From: an uncultured Paracoccaceae bacterium
Lineage (GTDB): Bacteria > Pseudomonadota > Alphaproteobacteria > Rhodobacterales > Rhodobacteraceae
Reading direction: 5' to 3'
NCBI GenBank assembly: GCA_937916485.1
Contig: CALFSV010000057.1
Coordinates: 1 to 5,190 of the forward strand
DNA: 5,190 nt
Positions 1 through 5,190 of this stretch are shown one piece after another (the first letter of the stretch is position 1; the number at the start of each line of letters is the position of its first letter). The notes beneath the pieces were generated by a model. It did not search any database and was not told the DNA's origin. It was given only the letters and a program-made list of their open reading frames with translations. Both the position numbers and the translations under genes were made by a program.

Positions 1-504
1 TAATTGTAAATCATACATAATTTAAATAAAATTAAGATTAGGCCACCTTTTCGACCACCCTTTGAAGTTTTCTTGTTTTAATTAAAAGCACATTTTTCGA
101 GTGGTGCCGCTAAGTTTATCTGATGTCAAAAGCAGACCAAGTGTCGTTTTTCCTAGGTAATCAGTCATGAGTTCAATTGAGGGGGCACAGGGACCGAGGG
201 GGTAGCCCCCCACCCCCATCCTATAGGTGTTCCGTTCATAGCAACTCCAAAAATTCCGAATTCTCAAATGTCAGTACGTTCAAGTTACACCGTGCCGCTG
301 CTATCGCTGAGTGGCGTCAATTATTGAGCGCATAGATTTAGGTTGTGCTAGCAATGTGATGCGAGTTCTCAATTGTTTTATGGCATCGTGGACTGTGGTT
401 TGCGGCTGATTGATTGGCAGGGATATGGTTCTGGTTATCCCATGAATTTGCTGTGGGAGTAGTTAGGTGAACCGCATTCAAGCTAAAGCTAGGTTTCAAA
501 AAGA
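1..504. other. Upstream non-coding region, no supported gene
   Basis: I see no convincing gene in this stretch. The first 100 bases are AT-rich and include a 12-bp perfect palindrome TTTTAATTAAAA at 76-87. The middle holds a G/C-run inverted repeat, listed separately. A minus-strand open frame of 61 codons (82-267) is composed of low-quality sequence built around the G/C runs, resembles no family I know and lacks a clear ribosome binding site. Another minus-strand frame is open from 462 to 301 but has no early start codon. A tandem AAGCTA hexamer lies at 480-491 and the same hexamer recurs at 566-571. The region is probably intergenic, possibly with decayed sequence; no neighbouring gene reaches the left edge recognisably. 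Confidence 0.6.
181..217. repeat. Nested G5/C5 inverted repeat
   Basis: Five Gs at 181-185 can pair with five Cs at 213-217. Inside this, five Gs at 198-202 can pair with Cs at 206-210 or 207-211 around a 3-4 nt loop (TAG plus, in the second register, one C). The two stems are separated by a 12-nt bulge on the left side (186-197), which contains a further GGG run. No T-tract follows on either strand, so it is not a standard intrinsic terminator. It could be a folded RNA element, a remnant of a mobile or phage-like sequence, or a chance G/C cluster. Its function is unknown. Confidence 0.4.
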
Positions 505-533
505 TTGACAAATATACGAATCTATCTTACTTA
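505..533 (+). promoter_or_regulatory. Putative sigma-70-type promoter of the operon
   Basis: A perfect TTGACA -35 hexamer lies at 505-510. With a 17-nt spacer the -10 would be TACTTA at 528-533, which is a weak match to TATAAT; TATACG at 532-537 has an overlong spacer. The -10 region lies inside the left arm of the inverted repeat at 526-560, so a repressor bound there would block polymerase. With this -10, transcription would start near 540, giving a leader of about 60 nt before the repressor gene. The -35 is convincing; the exact -10 is not. Confidence 0.5.
514..521. promoter_or_regulatory. Possible third, degenerate operator octamer
   Basis: ATACGAAT at 514-521 matches the operator octamer ATACGTAT at seven of eight positions. 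It sits between the -35 hexamer and the main inverted repeat, with centres 19 bp from the left octamer. It may be an auxiliary repressor contact in the spacer, or coincidence in an AT-rich segment. Confidence 0.25.
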
Positions 534-560
534 TACGTATTACTCATACGTATAAGTAAG
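526..560. promoter_or_regulatory. Likely LacI-family operator: 15-bp perfect inverted repeat
   Basis: The arms at 526-540 and 546-560 are exact reverse complements over 15 bp and are separated by TACTC at 541-545. Each arm contains the self-complementary octamer ATACGTAT (533-540 and 546-553), with centres 13 bp apart. LacI-family dimers bind short palindromes with a central CG, where the hinge-helix leucine intercalates, so each octamer could be a complete site or core. The repeat overlaps the presumed -10 element and lies 40 bp before the repressor start, which implies autoregulation and control of the whole operon. It could also form a hairpin in RNA, but the presumed transcription start lies within it and no T-tract follows, so an operator is the better reading. 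Confidence 0.72.
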
Positions 561-591
561 CTTTTAAGCTATAAGTGTGATTATTATTGTT

Positions 592-595
592 AGGG
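592..595 (+). promoter_or_regulatory. Ribosome binding site fixing the repressor start
   Basis: AGGG at 592-595 stands 5 nt before ATG 601. The longer in-frame alternative, GTG at 577, has no comparable purine-rich site, and its eight extra residues lie ahead of the usual LacI N-terminus. ATG 601 is therefore preferred. Confidence 0.6.
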
Positions 596-600
596 CTAGA

Positions 601-1605
601 ATGAAATCAAATGCTACCCAAAAAGATGTCGCTAAGATGGCGGGAGTATCGCAGGCCACTGTTTCGCTGGTCCTGAACGGGGCGGGTAGTAATTCTATAT
701 CAGATAGCACAGTTGCAAAGATCAATGAGGCTGTGCGTGTGCTTGGGTATTTGCCAAATTATATGGCGCGCGCGCTACGCACTAATCAGACTATGACTTT
801 GGCATGTGTCGTGCCAGATATTATGAATCCCTATTACCCTGCACTTATTCGAGGTGTGCAGGCCGTCGCCGAAGCTGCTGGATACGACGTGATCACGGTT
901 AGTACGGATGGCCAAAAGGAACGTGAACTACATTATCTTAAAATGGCACTTCAGGGGCGCATTGATGGCGTCATTGGGGTTTTCTTTGGGTTGGGTATTA
1001 TTGACTTGGAGCCGTTCATAAAGGCGGGCATCCCAATCGTGCGTTTAGAGGCCTCGGTCAAAAGAGGTGGGCCAATCTCTATAGATGATTTTTTCGTTGA
1101 CAACTGCCAGGCTGCAGAGGATCTCACTTCTTTTTTGATTTCAAAAGGGCATAGTCGGATCGCAATGATCGCCGGCCGTGGTGGACCACAGTCGGTGCGT
1201 GTTGATGGTTACCGCAAAGCACTTCAGTCCAAGCGCCTGAAGACATTAATACAACTGGATGATGCTTTCACGGAAGAAGGCGGAGCCCGCGCTGCGGTCA
1301 AACTTCTTGATAAGGGTGAGAAGCCTACAGCCATTATCGCCGCCAACGATTTGATGGCAATTGGCGTAATGCACGCCTTGATGGACCATGGTTTGTCTAT
1401 CCCTGATGAAATAGCAGTAGCTGGGTTTGATGATATTCCTGCAGCACGGCTAGTTTCACCATCTTTGACAACCGTAACGCAGTTCCAAAATAGTCTCGGT
1501 GCCCAAGCGGCACATGCCTTGGTGGAGCGGCTTAACGGAACCGCCATTGGGCCAGGCCGGGCAACGCAACAACCCTACAGAATTATCGAGAGACTATCAA
1601 CCTAA
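601..1605 (+). CDS. LacI-family transcriptional regulator (sugar-responsive repressor)
   Basis: The predicted 334-residue cytoplasmic DNA-binding protein has the usual LacI/GalR length. Residues 6-26 form the helix-turn-helix (TQKDVAKMAGVSQATVSLVL). The hinge helix at about 52-61 carries L59, equivalent to the minor-groove-intercalating L56 of E. coli LacI. The rest is a periplasmic-binding-protein-like effector domain: VVPDIMNPYY at 70-79, R200 (equivalent to LacI R197) followed by DGY, AAND at 247-250, GFDD at 275-278, and the family C-terminal signature PSLTTV at 287-292. At the three LacI base-reading positions (Y17, Q18, R22) it has Q18, A19 and L23, so its operator should differ from lac. 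An upstream in-frame GTG at 577 would add eight residues, but ATG 601 has the better ribosome binding site and matches the family N-terminus. It lies 27 nt before the binding-protein gene on the same strand, with no terminator between, so it is probably autoregulated and operon-specific. The effector cannot be deduced; fold assignment is secure. Confidence 0.95.
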   Translation: MKSNATQKDVAKMAGVSQATVSLVLNGAGSNSISDSTVAKINEAVRVLGYLPNYMARALRTNQTMTLACVVPDIMNPYYPALIRGVQAVAEAAGYDVITVSTDGQKERELHYLKMALQGRIDGVIGVFFGLGIIDLEPFIKAGIPIVRLEASVKRGGPISIDDFFVDNCQAAEDLTSFLISKGHSRIAMIAGRGGPQSVRVDGYRKALQSKRLKTLIQLDDAFTEEGGARAAVKLLDKGEKPTAIIAANDLMAIGVMHALMDHGLSIPDEIAVAGFDDIPAARLVSPSLTTVTQFQNSLGAQAAHALVERLNGTAIGPGRATQQPYRIIERLST

Positions 1606-1632
1606 CTTTGTCATTAATTATTGGAGGAAAAA

Positions 1633-2943
1633 ATGGCACACAGATTAAAAATAATTTCAGGTGCTTTAGTGGCATTCGTGAGCGCCCAAGCGGTTGTCGC
1701 GCAAGACGCCGTGACGTGGTGGTACGAATCAGCTAACCCAGAGCAGCAAGCTGCGCTGACAGAATTTATGATTGATAAGTTCAACGCAAAAAACCCCAGC
1801 GATAAGCTTACTATCGACTATCGCGGGTCTGAATTAGATAAGCAATTGCGTGTAGCATTGCTATCGGGCACAGGGCCCGACGTAGTTAACACACCGGGGC
1901 CATCTTTCGTGGCAACAATGGCCCGAGCGGGTCAGTTGATGGCGTTGGATGACATCGCAGATGAGAAGGGATGGAACGATCGTATCTTGCCTTTTTTTAT
2001 GGATTTGGGCCGGTTTGATGGTCAACTTTATGCTTTGCCAAAAACCTATGAAACTTTGGGTCTTTTCTACAATAAAGCTGTCTTTAAAGAGAATGGTTGG
2101 ACACCACCGACGACTATTCCAGAATTAAACGCGCTTGCCGACGAAATGATGGCAAAAGGTATTGTACCGTTTGGTTCAGGCAATTCGGGTTGGCGCCCTG
2201 CGAACGAGTGGCAGGTATCAATTGCGCTGAACTCCATCGCGGGACCAGATAACGTTCAAAAAGCGCTAACAGGTCAAATTCCTTGGACATCTCAACCGTT
2301 TGTTGAAGCTATAAATGAGCTAGATAGCTGGTGGGATAAGGGGTACTTTGGCCCTGACTATTTCTCGCTAAACGGTGAACAAGTTATGGCAAACCTTGCC
2401 GAGGGAACTGCTGCGATGTCTCCGACTGGTAGCTGGAATTTTGGCCTTGTCCCAGAATATTTTAATGGTCGACAGGACGAGGTAGGGTTTGTAGGTTTCC
2501 CAAGCGGTGAAGGCGTTCCCTATCCAATATTCTCTCTTGGTATAGGTTCCACATTCTCAATTTCTGCTGCGGCACAAAACCCTGAGGGCGCGGCAAAGGT
2601 TATTGATCAAGTCTTTTCTGAAGAATTTTACACCGATATTAATAATGTTTGGCAAGGGGAGTGGAACATGCCCCTTCGCGATTTGAGCGGCGTGTCACTA
2701 AATGAAGACGTCATTCCCCTATATACTGAGTCAATGGCGGCCTTAGCTTCTGCCGTCAATGAAAACCAATATGGATATACGACTTGGACGTTCATGCCGC
2801 CAGCAACAAATTCTTATGTTGTCAGTGGTATAGAAGAGGTTTGGCTGGATATCTTGTCGACTGAAGATTTTTTGGCTGAAATGGACAAAATTTTTCAGCA
2901 GGAATTGGCTGAAGGTAAAGTTGCAGATATCCCAGCGCGCTAA
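1633..2943 (+). CDS. ABC transporter sugar-binding protein (extracellular solute-binding family 1)
   Basis: The predicted 436-residue periplasmic lipid-free binding protein would deliver a sugar or glycoside to the permease pair encoded next. A Sec signal peptide is evident: MAHRLK, a hydrophobic core at 7-18, then AVVA with likely cleavage after A23 (or after A20). Family 1 features follow: GTGPDVV at 79-85, GQLYALP at 130-136 and FYNK at 145-148. The many Trp and Tyr residues (for example WWY at 29-31) are consistent with stacking on sugar rings. Start choice: an upstream in-frame TTG at 1621 lies within the ribosome binding site itself; GGAGG at 1623-1627 is 5 nt before ATG 1633, so that ATG is the start. 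Length is normal for COG1653-type proteins. The substrate is not identifiable from sequence. The GC hairpin just after the stop probably helps make this product more abundant than the membrane subunits. Confidence 0.94.
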   Translation: MAHRLKIISGALVAFVSAQAVVAQDAVTWWYESANPEQQAALTEFMIDKFNAKNPSDKLTIDYRGSELDKQLRVALLSGTGPDVVNTPGPSFVATMARAGQLMALDDIADEKGWNDRILPFFMDLGRFDGQLYALPKTYETLGLFYNKAVFKENGWTPPTTIPELNALADEMMAKGIVPFGSGNSGWRPANEWQVSIALNSIAGPDNVQKALTGQIPWTSQPFVEAINELDSWWDKGYFGPDYFSLNGEQVMANLAEGTAAMSPTGSWNFGLVPEYFNGRQDEVGFVGFPSGEGVPYPIFSLGIGSTFSISAAAQNPEGAAKVIDQVFSEEFYTDINNVWQGEWNMPLRDLSGVSLNEDVIPLYTESMAALASAVNENQYGYTTWTFMPPATNSYVVSGIEEVWLDILSTEDFLAEMDKIFQQELAEGKVADIPAR

Positions 2944-2959
2944 TTAACTGAATTGAAAC

Positions 2960-2983
2960 GGGCGGCGGCGCTAGCCGCCGCCC
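2960..2983 (+). terminator. Intercistronic GC hairpin (mRNA stabiliser or leaky terminator)
   Basis: GGGCGGCGGC (2960-2969) and GCCGCCGCCC (2974-2983) form a perfect 10-bp all-GC stem with a GCTA loop, 16 nt after the binding-protein stop. A run of six Ts at 2996-3001 starts 12 nt beyond the stem, too far for a canonical intrinsic terminator. Known sugar ABC operons (for example malE-malF) use hairpins in this position to protect the binding-protein message and lower permease expression. That role is the most likely one here; partial termination is an alternative. Confidence 0.75.
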
Positions 2984-3010
2984 ATTATAGCCCAATTTTT
3001 TGGAGCCATT

Positions 3011-3856
3011 ATGTACCGTCTATTTGCCATCCCCACGCTGATAATCAATGTGTCTATTATTCTTTTGCCAGCCCTCTTAACGGTAGTTTTGGCGTTTTAT
3101 CGCTGGGACGGGATCTCTAATCCAACTTTCATAGGGTTTGAAAATTTTGAAAAACTCTGGGGAGATCGAATTTTTTGGAAAGCTTTGAAAAATAATGTAA
3201 TTTGGACGGCATTGTTCTTAACCTTTCCGATCGCCATAGGCCTAATAGCAGCATCACTTTTGATGCTTGTTCGGCGCGGCCGCACCTTTTTTCAGGTGGT
3301 ATATTTCTTACCGATGATCATTGCTACTGTGATCACCGCTCGAATATGGCAGGGTATGATTTATAATCCACAAAGTGGAATCGTTGCTATGCTTAACCGC
3401 TACGGGTATGATGTACGCGATCCACTTTCACAGACTTCAACGGCATTGTATGGTGTAGCGGCCGCTGATCTGTGGCATTGGTGGGGCTTCATGGCCGTGA
3501 TCTTTTTTGCCGCGATGCGTCAAGTGTCGCAAGAACAAATTGAAAGTGCGCGGATTGAAGGTGCAAACTATTTTCAGTTAATGCGATGGGTTATGATCCC
3601 AGCCATAATGCCGACAATCGCACTCATGATGGTTATGACTGTAATTTGGTCCTTCCTCGTGTTTGATTTCATCTTTATTATGACACAAGGTGGCCCTGCC
3701 TTTACCAGTGAAGTGCTGAGTACAATGGCTTACCGAGAGGCGTTCTATGAGCTTGGTGTTGGCTATGCCGCAGCAACAGCGCTGGTAATTAGCCTGTTCG
3801 GACTAACTGCTGCGTTCTTTTACATAAGGCTTCAAAACAGGGAGGACGCTGAATGA
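3011..3856 (+). CDS. Sugar ABC transporter permease, MalF/UgpA type
   Basis: The 281-residue inner-membrane protein belongs to the binding-protein-dependent transport permease family (carbohydrate uptake type 1). Six hydrophobic segments are visible at about 7-29, 61-87, 92-117, 146-169, 196-225 and 247-272. The cytoplasmic EAA loop that docks on the ATPase spans about 175-201 (EQIESARIEGANYF, then P197 and P201). TQGGP at 225-229 matches the conserved MalF-family LTxGGP region, and IGFENFEKLW at 41-50 matches the usual periplasmic segment after the first helix. TGGAG at 3001-3005, 5 nt before the ATG, is the ribosome binding site. The gene is separated from the binding-protein gene by a GC hairpin and ends in an ATGA overlap with the partner permease, indicating translational coupling and a heterodimeric channel. 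Confidence 0.95.
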   Translation: MYRLFAIPTLIINVSIILLPALLTVVLAFYRWDGISNPTFIGFENFEKLWGDRIFWKALKNNVIWTALFLTFPIAIGLIAASLLMLVRRGRTFFQVVYFLPMIIATVITARIWQGMIYNPQSGIVAMLNRYGYDVRDPLSQTSTALYGVAAADLWHWWGFMAVIFFAAMRQVSQEQIESARIEGANYFQLMRWVMIPAIMPTIALMMVMTVIWSFLVFDFIFIMTQGGPAFTSEVLSTMAYREAFYELGVGYAAATALVISLFGLTAAFFYIRLQNREDAE

Positions 3857-4686
3857 ACCTTGTTGAAAGCCGTATAACGATCATAATTACCTATACTTTA
3901 CTGGGGATTGCAGCCTTTATTGCACTGTTCCCTATTGTGCTTATGCTGCTAAATTCCCTTAAAACCACACCTGAAATTGCGTTGAGTCCACTTGGAATGC
4001 CTGAGGTCCCTCACTGGAATAACTACGTAAACGCATGGAAGGGTGCAAATTTTACACGCACTTTCTTTAATTCTGCCGTTCTGATGTTCATGACAATTGC
4101 ATTAGTTCTGACAACGGGTTCGCTTACGGCTTACGTTCTTGCGCGTAAAAAGGTTAAATCATGGAAAATAGTGACTGTTTATCTACTTGCAACGACTACT
4201 GCACCAATCCAATTGTTTCTATTTCCGCTCTATTTTGGATTTGCTAAATTAGGGCTTATTAACAACATATTTGCCGTATCTTTTGTTTATTGTGCGATCT
4301 TTTCACCATTTTCAATAATGCTTCTTCGCACCTATTTTTTGGCCGTTCCGAAAGAGCTTGAAGAGGCCGCTTTGGTCGATGGTGCAACTCCATGGCAAGT
4401 ATTCAGCAAAGTTTATCTGCCGCTGGTATGGCCCGGGCTTCTAACCGTTTCATTGATTGTTGGTTTATATACATGGAACGAGTTTCTGATAGCCACTACC
4501 TTCCTGCAAGGGCCTGAATCACGGACGGCTGTTGTGTCTTATTTCCTGCTTTCCGGGCAATATTCCAGAGACTGGGGGGACTTGATGGCCGGTGCCATGC
4601 TGGTGTCTGCTCCCATCGTTGTTCTGTTCATCTTCCTCCAACGGCGCTTCATTGAAGGCATCACCGGCGGTTCAATCAAAGGTTAA
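3853..4686 (+). CDS. Sugar ABC transporter permease, MalG/UgpE type
   Basis: The 277-residue inner-membrane partner of the preceding permease has about six membrane segments (near 7-33, 71-96, 104-130, 136-160, 184-205 and 245-262). Its EAA loop is near canonical: E171-A172-A173, then D176-G177-A178, with P190 and P194 downstream. NNYVNAW at 56-62 and the C-terminal FIEGITGGSIKG are typical of MalG-type subunits. The start codon overlaps the previous stop (ATGA at 3853-3856), with GGAGG at 3841-3845 as ribosome binding site. Length is normal and no frame damage is seen. It would combine with the upstream permease and an ATPase not encoded in this window to form a CUT1 importer. Substrate unknown. 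Confidence 0.95.
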   Translation: MNLVESRITIIITYTLLGIAAFIALFPIVLMLLNSLKTTPEIALSPLGMPEVPHWNNYVNAWKGANFTRTFFNSAVLMFMTIALVLTTGSLTAYVLARKKVKSWKIVTVYLLATTTAPIQLFLFPLYFGFAKLGLINNIFAVSFVYCAIFSPFSIMLLRTYFLAVPKELEEAALVDGATPWQVFSKVYLPLVWPGLLTVSLIVGLYTWNEFLIATTFLQGPESRTAVVSYFLLSGQYSRDWGDLMAGAMLVSAPIVVLFIFLQRRFIEGITGGSIKG

Positions 4687-4698
4687 AAGGGTTTTTCA

Positions 4699-5190
4699 AT
4701 GTCACTACCAACAGACTATCTTGACCGCGTCTATGCGGGCGTTCTCGGTAAATTAATCGGCGTCTATTTGGGTCGCCCGTTTGAGGGGTGGACTTACGAT
4801 AAGATCATGAAGGAACTTGGTCCGATTGAATATTATGTTCATGAAAAGTTAGGCGATCCACTAGTTATCACAGATGATGATGTTGCAGGCACGTTTACCT
4901 TTCTACGTGCGCTAGAAGATTACGGTTTGTCCGAAGATTTGAAGGCTGAAGACATCGGCAAAGCGTGGCTTAATTACATTGTCGAAAAGCGTTCAATCTT
5001 GTGGTGGGGCGGCAACGGCAACTCGACAGAGCATACGGCATGGCTCAACCTTAAAAATGGTGTACCGGCCCCAGCAAGCGGATCAATTGAGACCAACGGC
5101 CTATCAGTTGCTGAACAAATTGGTGCGCAAATTTTTATTGACGGTTGGGCACTTGTCGCACCGGGCAAACCGGCGCTGGCCGCAAAGCTC
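4699..5190 (+). CDS. ADP-ribosylglycohydrolase-family protein, N-terminal part (runs off window)
   Basis: The frame is open for 164 codons from ATG 4699 to the right edge, and the C-terminus is missing. AAGGG at 4687-4691, 7 nt before the ATG, is the ribosome binding site; the gene starts 12 nt after the second permease stop, so it belongs to the operon. Family evidence: a glycine-rich first helix (YAGVLGKLIGVYLGRPFEG, 12-30) in which E29 sits where ARH enzymes carry a catalytic Glu, and a metal-binding T58-D59-D60 motif. The usual TDDT is TDDD here. NG at 133-134 followed by AEQIGAQIFID (138-148) and PG at 155-156 resemble transporter-linked ARH-like proteins rather than DraG. The second metal-binding motif (DxDT), expected near the C-terminus, is outside the window. 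Probable role: magnesium-dependent cytoplasmic hydrolysis of a glycosidic bond in the imported compound or its derivative. The family call is fairly firm; the substrate is inference. Confidence 0.85.
   Translation, partial: MSLPTDYLDRVYAGVLGKLIGVYLGRPFEGWTYDKIMKELGPIEYYVHEKLGDPLVITDDDVAGTFTFLRALEDYGLSEDLKAEDIGKAWLNYIVEKRSILWWGGNGNSTEHTAWLNLKNGVPAPASGSIETNGLSVAEQIGAQIFIDGWALVAPGKPALAAKL

Noticed and set aside
82..267. Minus-strand 61-codon open frame
   Set aside because: Its sequence is dominated by the G/C-run repeat, it resembles no family I recognise, and it has no clear ribosome binding site. Probably not a gene.
301..462. Minus-strand frame open for about 53 codons, ending TAG at 301-303, with a segment (TTVHDAIKQLRTRI) faintly like a helix of a regulator
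   Set aside because: There is no start codon near its beginning and no alignable domain. A decayed gene fragment is possible, but the resemblance is too weak to annotate.
526..570. Intrinsic terminator or riboswitch ahead of the repressor
   Set aside because: The 526-560 stem is AT-rich with no following T-tract, and the presumed transcription start lies inside it. A DNA operator explains it better. The small AGCTT/AAGCT repeat at 559-570 is too short to support a separate call.
577..600. GTG at 577 as start of the repressor
   Set aside because: It would add eight residues not usual for the family and lacks a good ribosome binding site; ATG 601 has AGGG 5 nt upstream.
1224..1547. Minus-strand 107-codon open frame inside the repressor gene
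   Set aside because: It is the antisense shadow of a well-supported coding sequence. The same applies to the minus-strand frames at 3097-3285 and 4974-5168.
1621..1632. TTG at 1621 as start of the binding protein
   Set aside because: The codons would lie over the GGAGG ribosome binding site that serves ATG 1633, and would spoil the signal-peptide N-terminus.
4024..4029. TACGTA core inside the second permease as an internal operator
   Set aside because: A six-base match within coding sequence is expected by chance and has no paired copy nearby.

Overview
The window holds the front part of a carbohydrate-uptake operon, all on the + strand. The order is a LacI-family repressor, a secreted sugar-binding protein, two MalF/MalG-type membrane permeases, and the first 164 codons of an ADP-ribosylglycohydrolase (ARH)-family protein cut by the right edge. 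The layout, protein sequences, mid-range base composition and good TTGACA/GGAGG signals suggest a proteobacterium, most likely a moderately AT-rich alphaproteobacterium such as a marine Rhodobacteraceae member. That placement is inference; no RNA gene or taxonomic marker is present.

Region by region: bases 1-504 carry no convincing gene. They contain an AT-rich left edge and a striking nested G5/C5 inverted repeat at 181-217. At 505-560 a TTGACA -35 element runs into a perfect 15-bp inverted repeat with a 5-nt spacer (526-560). Each arm carries the octamer ATACGTAT, whose central CG fits a LacI-family operator. The repressor follows (601-1605), then the solute-binding protein (1633-2943), only 27 nt downstream. 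A strong GC hairpin (2960-2983) separates the binding protein from the permeases (3011-3856 and 3853-4686), which overlap by ATGA. The ARH-family gene starts 12 nt after the second permease.

How the genes work together (inference from families): the binding protein captures an unknown sugar or glycoside in the periplasm, and the permease pair forms the membrane channel. No ATPase gene is visible, so it must lie downstream or be shared. The repressor probably senses the imported compound or a product of it and controls its own operon through the 526-560 operator. The ARH-family enzyme, co-transcribed with the transporter, is the most unusual component. It suggests that the imported molecule, or an intracellular derivative, carries a glycosidic (perhaps ribosyl-type) bond that this hydrolase cleaves, rather than the enzyme acting in protein de-ADP-ribosylation.
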